Below are positions 61,100 to 64,000 of a stretch of DNA of 64,000 nt, piece after piece. Location: NCBI GenBank assembly GCA_022729235.1, contig JALDAJ010000001.1, positions 310,001 to 374,000 of the forward strand, in the 5' to 3' direction. Every line of letters begins with the position of its first letter. Position 1 is the first letter of the stretch. This stretch comes from Candidatus Nanohalarchaeota archaeon (GTDB lineage Archaea; Nanohalarchaeota; Nanosalinia; Nanosalinales; Nanosalinaceae). The notes below the pieces were generated by a model. That model did not search any database, had not been told where the DNA came from, and saw only the letters and a list, made by a program, of their open reading frames with translations. Position numbers and translations under genes: made by a program.

Positions 61100-61155
61100 G
61101 TTAACGGTTTTTTAACAAAAACTTAAAACTCAATCTTCCGGAAACTTCTCTATAC

Positions 61156-61581
61156 ATGAGCCTCTCATACCTCCGTTCAGTGATGGTCGGCGAGTCAAAA
61201 GCCTATGGATTCACTATCGCGTTCTGGGGGTCCGGTATAATACTGGTAGACTTCCTGGGGATGCCAGGACTTACTGAGGCGCTTTTATTCGGTTTTGGAG
61301 CAGTCATGGGTTTTGGGTTGTTAGCGATCTTTGCATTTAGAGGTAACCTGATGGAGGAAAGTCCAACGAACCTGCTCGTCTTCAGCTCTGTCCACTACCT
61401 GTCTGCATTATTCCCTGTTGCAGTCTCCTACCTGATCGTACAGTACGTCGCCAGTACGGCAGCAGCTTTTTTCCTCGCCGGTATGAATGTATCGGTTTTC
61501 TATAACCTGTTGATGGTTGTAGAGAAGATGTTTGCCGATAAAGGTATTGCAATTGAGAGAAAGATTGAATCTTTCTTTTAG
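61156..61581 (+). CDS. 4-TM membrane protein of unknown function
   Basis: A 141-aa protein with four helices (about 18-37, 40-60, 75-98 and 100-125) and a basic C-terminus (MFADKGIAIERKIESFF). It stands between epimerase and nucleotidyltransferase genes, divergent from the first and overlapping the second by 4 bp. An AT-rich promoter (AAAACTTAAAAC) precedes it. No family is recognised. Confidence 0.6.
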   Translation: MSLSYLRSVMVGESKAYGFTIAFWGSGIILVDFLGMPGLTEALLFGFGAVMGFGLLAIFAFRGNLMEESPTNLLVFSSVHYLSALFPVAVSYLIVQYVASTAAAFFLAGMNVSVFYNLLMVVEKMFADKGIAIERKIESFF

Positions 61582-62327
61582 TCATCTATGTCCATCCAGC
61601 CCCCGCCGTAGATGTAGCCAGCAAGAGACCTCTCCGAGGCAAGTTGCTCGAATACGTCCTCAAGGCTGTCACTGTCAAGCCGGTCAAATATCTCCGGGTC
61701 AAGCACATAAGTCCCCGCGTTTATCAGCCTTGAAGGCTCTTTTCCAGGCTCAGGCTTCTCCTCGAAGCCCAGTATCCGACTCCCTTTCAACCGGGCGACC
61801 CCATACTTTGAAGGGTCTTCGACAGTTGTCAGCGCCATAGTCGCGAGCACGTCTTCCTCCCTGTGGAGGCTCATCATCTCGTTCAGGTCAACGTCGCTTA
61901 TCACGTGACCGTTCAGTACGGCAAACATACCCTCGACCGCATCCTCTACAGTTCTCAGCGCTGCAGCCGTTCCCCGTGGGTCTTCTTCAAATACGTAATC
62001 CAAAGCCATACCGGAACTACTGGAGCCGAAATACTCCTCTATACCCTCGTTCCGACCAGCCAGGAGCACGACCCGGTTAACTCCTTCATCGGAAAGGTGT
62101 TCAAGCACGTGTTCAAGGACAGGTTTACCCTCATACTCCTCCATGGAACGGTTCTCTTCGTCACCACAAAGGACAACCGCAGTATCTACAGATTTACCCC
62201 GGAAGTAACCGTCTACGAGGTCTTCAACCATCTGTGAACGGTTAAGACCCTTGCCCGACGCCTCCTCATCGATTTTCTCGACCAGTTCTTCCTCAAGTGT
62301 AAGGGAAACTCGTTTCTTGGGCATCAT
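61578..62327 (-). CDS. Ribbon-helix-helix DNA-binding domain fused to degenerate sugar nucleotidyltransferase
   Basis: A 249-aa fusion. Residues 1-45 (PKKRVSLTLEEELVEKIDEE, then ASGKGLNRSQMVEDLVDGYF) are a CopG-type ribbon-helix-helix, a dimeric DNA binder. Residues 50-249 have the nucleotidyltransferase fold: TAVVLCGDEENRSMEEYEGK, PVLEHVLEHL, GTAAALRTVEDAVEGMFAVL, GFEEKPEPGKE, INAGTYVLDPEIFDRL. The GxGxRLxPLT loop is lost (CGDEENRSMEEY) and the metal Asp of the 'NGD' site is His (LNGHVISDVDL). So it is probably no longer an enzyme and may sense a nucleotide sugar and regulate genes. It sits between two sugar epimerases. Confidence 0.85.
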   Translation of the reverse strand: MMPKKRVSLTLEEELVEKIDEEASGKGLNRSQMVEDLVDGYFRGKSVDTAVVLCGDEENRSMEEYEGKPVLEHVLEHLSDEGVNRVVLLAGRNEGIEEYFGSSSSGMALDYVFEEDPRGTAAALRTVEDAVEGMFAVLNGHVISDVDLNEMMSLHREEDVLATMALTTVEDPSKYGVARLKGSRILGFEEKPEPGKEPSRLINAGTYVLDPEIFDRLDSDSLEDVFEQLASERSLAGYIYGGGWMDIDD

Positions 62328-62359
62328 GAAAAACTGAGGTACTCAGACTTTAATTATTC

Positions 62360-63277
62360 GTGCCCGAAACTCTTTCCGTGATAGCGGTAACAGGCGGTGC
62401 TGGGTTCATCGGTTCAAGGCTCGCGGAGAGACTGGTTGAAGAAAATGAAGTAATAGTGGTAGACAACCTGTCCTCTGGTAAAAAGGAGAATATTCCCGAA
62501 GGAGCAGAGTTCGTAGAGAAAGACATAAAGAACGCTGAACTAGACGTAATCTTCGATAAGGTCGATACAGTCTTCCACTTCGCAGCCAATCCCAAAGTCA
62601 ATACGTTCCCTGACGACAGAGGGAAGGATTTCGAGGAGAACCTGGTAGGAACCAAGAACGTTCTCGATGCATGTGTTGACGCAGATGTAGAAGAACTGGT
62701 GTTTGCATCTTCTTCCGTCGTGTACGGAGAAAACGCGGAGATACCGACACCTGAAACGCATGAGATAGATCCTATCTCAATGTACGCCGCGACGAAATGC
62801 GGTGCAGAACACATGTGCCAGGTCTACTCCCAGATATTTGGCATCGACCTGACGGTACTCCGGTACGCGAACATCATCGGACCAAGGAATCAGAAGGGTG
62901 TGATCTGGGACTTCATACACAAGCTGGAAGAGAGTTCTGAAGAACTTGAGATACTCGGCAACGGGAAGCAGAGGAAGTCCTACCTCTACATCAGCGATGC
63001 TGTTGACGCGACCCTGGAAGCGTGGAAGTCGCCAGAAACAGTGTACAACATCGGAAGCGGAGATGCGGTTTCAGTAGATAAGATAGCGGAGATAGTATCA
63101 GACGAGATGTCGCTGAATCCTGAACTCTCCTACACGGGCGGCGAGAAAGGCTGGAAAGGAGACGTACCCGAGATGCGGCTCAGCATCGAGAAGCTGAAGA
63201 ACGAGGGATGGTCACCGGAGGGAAACTCAGTGGAAAGTGTGAGGAAGACCGCGAGAAGACTTCTCGAAAACCGTTAA
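62360..63277 (+). CDS. NAD-dependent nucleotide-sugar epimerase (SDR)
   Basis: A 305-aa extended SDR with GTG start (62360): VTGGAGFIGSRLAERLVEEN, HFAANPKVNTFPDDRGKDFE, VFASSSVVYGENAEIPTPET, Tyr-x-x-x-Lys in MYAATKCGAEHMCQ (about 136), LRYANIIGPRNQKGVIWDFI, and YLYISDAVDATLEAW. UDP-glucose 4-epimerase-like. It is divergent from the RHH-nucleotidyltransferase with a 32-bp gap (TTTAATTATT), so both may be controlled at that site. It overlaps the vapC gene end by 4 bp. Confidence 0.88.
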   Translation: MPETLSVIAVTGGAGFIGSRLAERLVEENEVIVVDNLSSGKKENIPEGAEFVEKDIKNAELDVIFDKVDTVFHFAANPKVNTFPDDRGKDFEENLVGTKNVLDACVDADVEELVFASSSVVYGENAEIPTPETHEIDPISMYAATKCGAEHMCQVYSQIFGIDLTVLRYANIIGPRNQKGVIWDFIHKLEESSEELEILGNGKQRKSYLYISDAVDATLEAWKSPETVYNIGSGDAVSVDKIAEIVSDEMSLNPELSYTGGEKGWKGDVPEMRLSIEKLKNEGWSPEGNSVESVRKTARRLLENR

Positions 63278-63648
63278 TCTTCTACTCTCTTCTCTAACTT
63301 GATCCTGTCTGTAAACCGGTCGTACTTTTTATCGCTCGACACAATCCGGTCACCCCCAGATCTTACGAGGTGTAGGGCATCAAAAGGCGTGAAACCATCC
63401 TCTTCAATGTATAAAGCCGCGACCTCTATCGCTTCACTATCTCCTTTCACCTCGATAAGTTCTACAGTCTCCGAGACCAGCTTTACAACATTCATGCCCT
63501 CCCTATAACCAACCATCATCAGCTCGACCAGAGTGTATTCCGAAGTCCACAGGTCATTCTTGTGCTCCCTGAAAACCTCTTCCGCAGCTTCTGTTAACCA
63601 GTCTTCTTCCTGTATGAGCGCCAGCAAGAAATCGGTATCAGCGTACAT
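63274..63648 (-). CDS. vapC: PIN-domain toxin VapC
   Basis: ATG 63648 (MYADTDFLLALIQEEDWLTE) directly follows the stop of vapB and gives 124 aa; earlier in-frame starts lie inside vapB. The PIN acid residues are seen: Asp in YADTDFLL, Glu in SEYTLVELMMVG (about 42), Asp in TPFDALHLVRSG (about 93) and Asp in IVSSDKKYDRF (about 106). The toxin cuts RNA and is held in check by VapB. It could also act in stress control rather than plasmid-like addiction. Confidence 0.85.
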   Translation of the reverse strand: MYADTDFLLALIQEEDWLTEAAEEVFREHKNDLWTSEYTLVELMMVGYREGMNVVKLVSETVELIEVKGDSEAIEVAALYIEEDGFTPFDALHLVRSGGDRIVSSDKKYDRFTDRIKLEKRVED

Positions 63649-63649
63649 C

Positions 63650-63874
63650 CTATCTTCCTGCCTGCTCCTTTGCCTCTTCAAGAGCTTCTTTTTTGAGTTC
63701 ATCAACAGACTTATCTACATCAGAGAAATTTTGCCTGAGAGCTTCCAGCGGGTCGCTGGACACCGGTATCAGAACCAGTCTATCGCCCTTGCGAACTAGG
63801 TGAAACCGTTCACCCAGATCCCTCCGAACATCCTTCGGAATGTAAATCCGCCCATCTGATACATCCACTTCCAT
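63650..63874 (-). CDS. vapB: AbrB-type antitoxin VapB
   Basis: A 74-aa protein: SpoVT/AbrB swapped-hairpin start MEVDVSDGRIYIPKDVRRDL, then GERFHLVRKGDRLVLIPVSS and a helical acidic C-terminus (SVDELKKEALEEAKEQAGR) that would cover the toxin site. It would repress its own operon as a dimer. The promoter (AT-rich block 63893-63908) is about 26 bp upstream of ATG 63874. Coupled to vapC one base after its stop. Confidence 0.85.
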   Translation of the reverse strand: MEVDVSDGRIYIPKDVRRDLGERFHLVRKGDRLVLIPVSSDPLEALRQNFSDVDKSVDELKKEALEEAKEQAGR

Positions 63875-63892
63875 AAAAACCCGTTATACTCC

Positions 63893-63908
63893 AAAATTTA
63901 AATATTTT
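63893..63908 (-). promoter_or_regulatory. TATA box of vapBC
   Basis: An A/T block (minus strand AAAAATATTTAAATTT, 63894-63909) is centred about 26 bp before ATG 63874, consistent with a leaderless mRNA. Confidence 0.5.
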
Positions 63909-63970
63909 TCCGAAAAGTTAGAAAATCGGAAACCGTTAACCTGATGAGTGTTGGACATCAATTCACAGCC

Positions 63971-64000
63971 ATGACTCAAGAAGACTTACCGGAGAGCGAT
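63971..64000 (+). CDS. Possible start of an acidic protein (cut by window)
   Basis: ATG 63971 opens a frame of 10 codons to the edge (MTQEDLPESD). The acidic start fits the proteome here and the gene would be divergent from vapB, but the rest is not visible and no clear ribosome site is present. Confidence 0.35.
   Translation, partial: MTQEDLPESD

Noticed and set aside
1-64000. CRISPR arrays, insertion sequences, rRNA genes
   Set aside because: No regularly spaced repeats, no transposase-like frames with terminal repeats and no rRNA sequence were seen.

Overview
The window looks like a chromosomal piece of a small-genome, salt-adapted archaeon, most likely a nanohaloarchaeon (DPANN). The evidence is archaeal information genes (Pelota, DphB, Trm5, NAC, an OGG-type glycosylase, SecD/SecF without SecA-type partners, AglB), strongly Asp/Glu-rich proteins, TATA boxes about 25-28 bp from start codons (leaderless transcripts), Tat lipoproteins of haloarchaeal style, and extreme compaction: many 4-bp overlaps, convergent genes overlapping by 4-17 bp, and divergent genes only 6-53 bp apart. 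GC is moderate, a little under one half by eye. The lineage is an inference; no 16S gene is present.

Layout. (1) 1-9.3 kb: a type IV pilus/archaellum-like module on the minus strand. It has a double-domain T2SSF platform protein, a large GspE/ArlI-type ATPase, a 29-aa and a 60-aa membrane protein (the latter with a pilin-like N-terminus) and a very large acidic protein with a pilin-like N-terminus that runs off the window. Two ArlC/D/E-like coiled-coil proteins are divergent from the ATPase, and a block of paralogous 4-TM proteins plus a 36-aa microprotein follows. (2) 9.4-15 kb: an ATP-grasp enzyme and a series of membrane-anchored coiled-coil proteins of unknown role. (3) 15-17 kb: DUF357, DphB, Trm5. 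(4) 17-34 kb: cell-surface region: two related acidic proteins, a Tat lipoprotein, two large Ig-like surface proteins, three tandem paralogous lipoproteins plus a secreted partner, a DUF63 membrane protein and a 956-aa/384-aa membrane pair. (5) 34-48 kb: housekeeping genes (Pelota, HtrA, DipZ-like thioredoxin, thymidine kinase, SDR, FG-GAP protein, tRNA-Ser(GCU), PRC-barrel, wHTH, MoaD/ThiS-like, MazG-like, OGG, HEXXH peptidase, zinc ribbon, LTD protein, TctA-like permease, NAC). (6) 48-64 kb: export and glycosylation: secF-secD divergent from an N-glycosylation operon (aglB, a GPT-type glycosyl-phosphate transferase, a GT39-like glycosyltransferase, a Dpm-like GT2), then a phosphodiesterase, an AglD-like flippase-family protein, a cupin, two sugar epimerases, an unusual RHH-nucleotidyltransferase fusion and a VapBC pair.

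How they fit together: exported surface proteins (signal peptides, lipoboxes) would pass through Sec (helped by SecDF) or Tat and be N-glycosylated by the aglB operon. The pilus-like ATPase/platform would assemble the pilin-like proteins at its 3' side. The most interesting unexplained elements are the pilus-like module with its giant pilin-like protein and membrane coiled-coil neighbours (a candidate host-contact apparatus), a covarying hairpin array just 3' of tRNA-Ser, the RHH fused to a degenerate nucleotidyltransferase, the three-lipoprotein cluster, several microproteins, and two genes whose coding frame seems to begin before any normal start codon.
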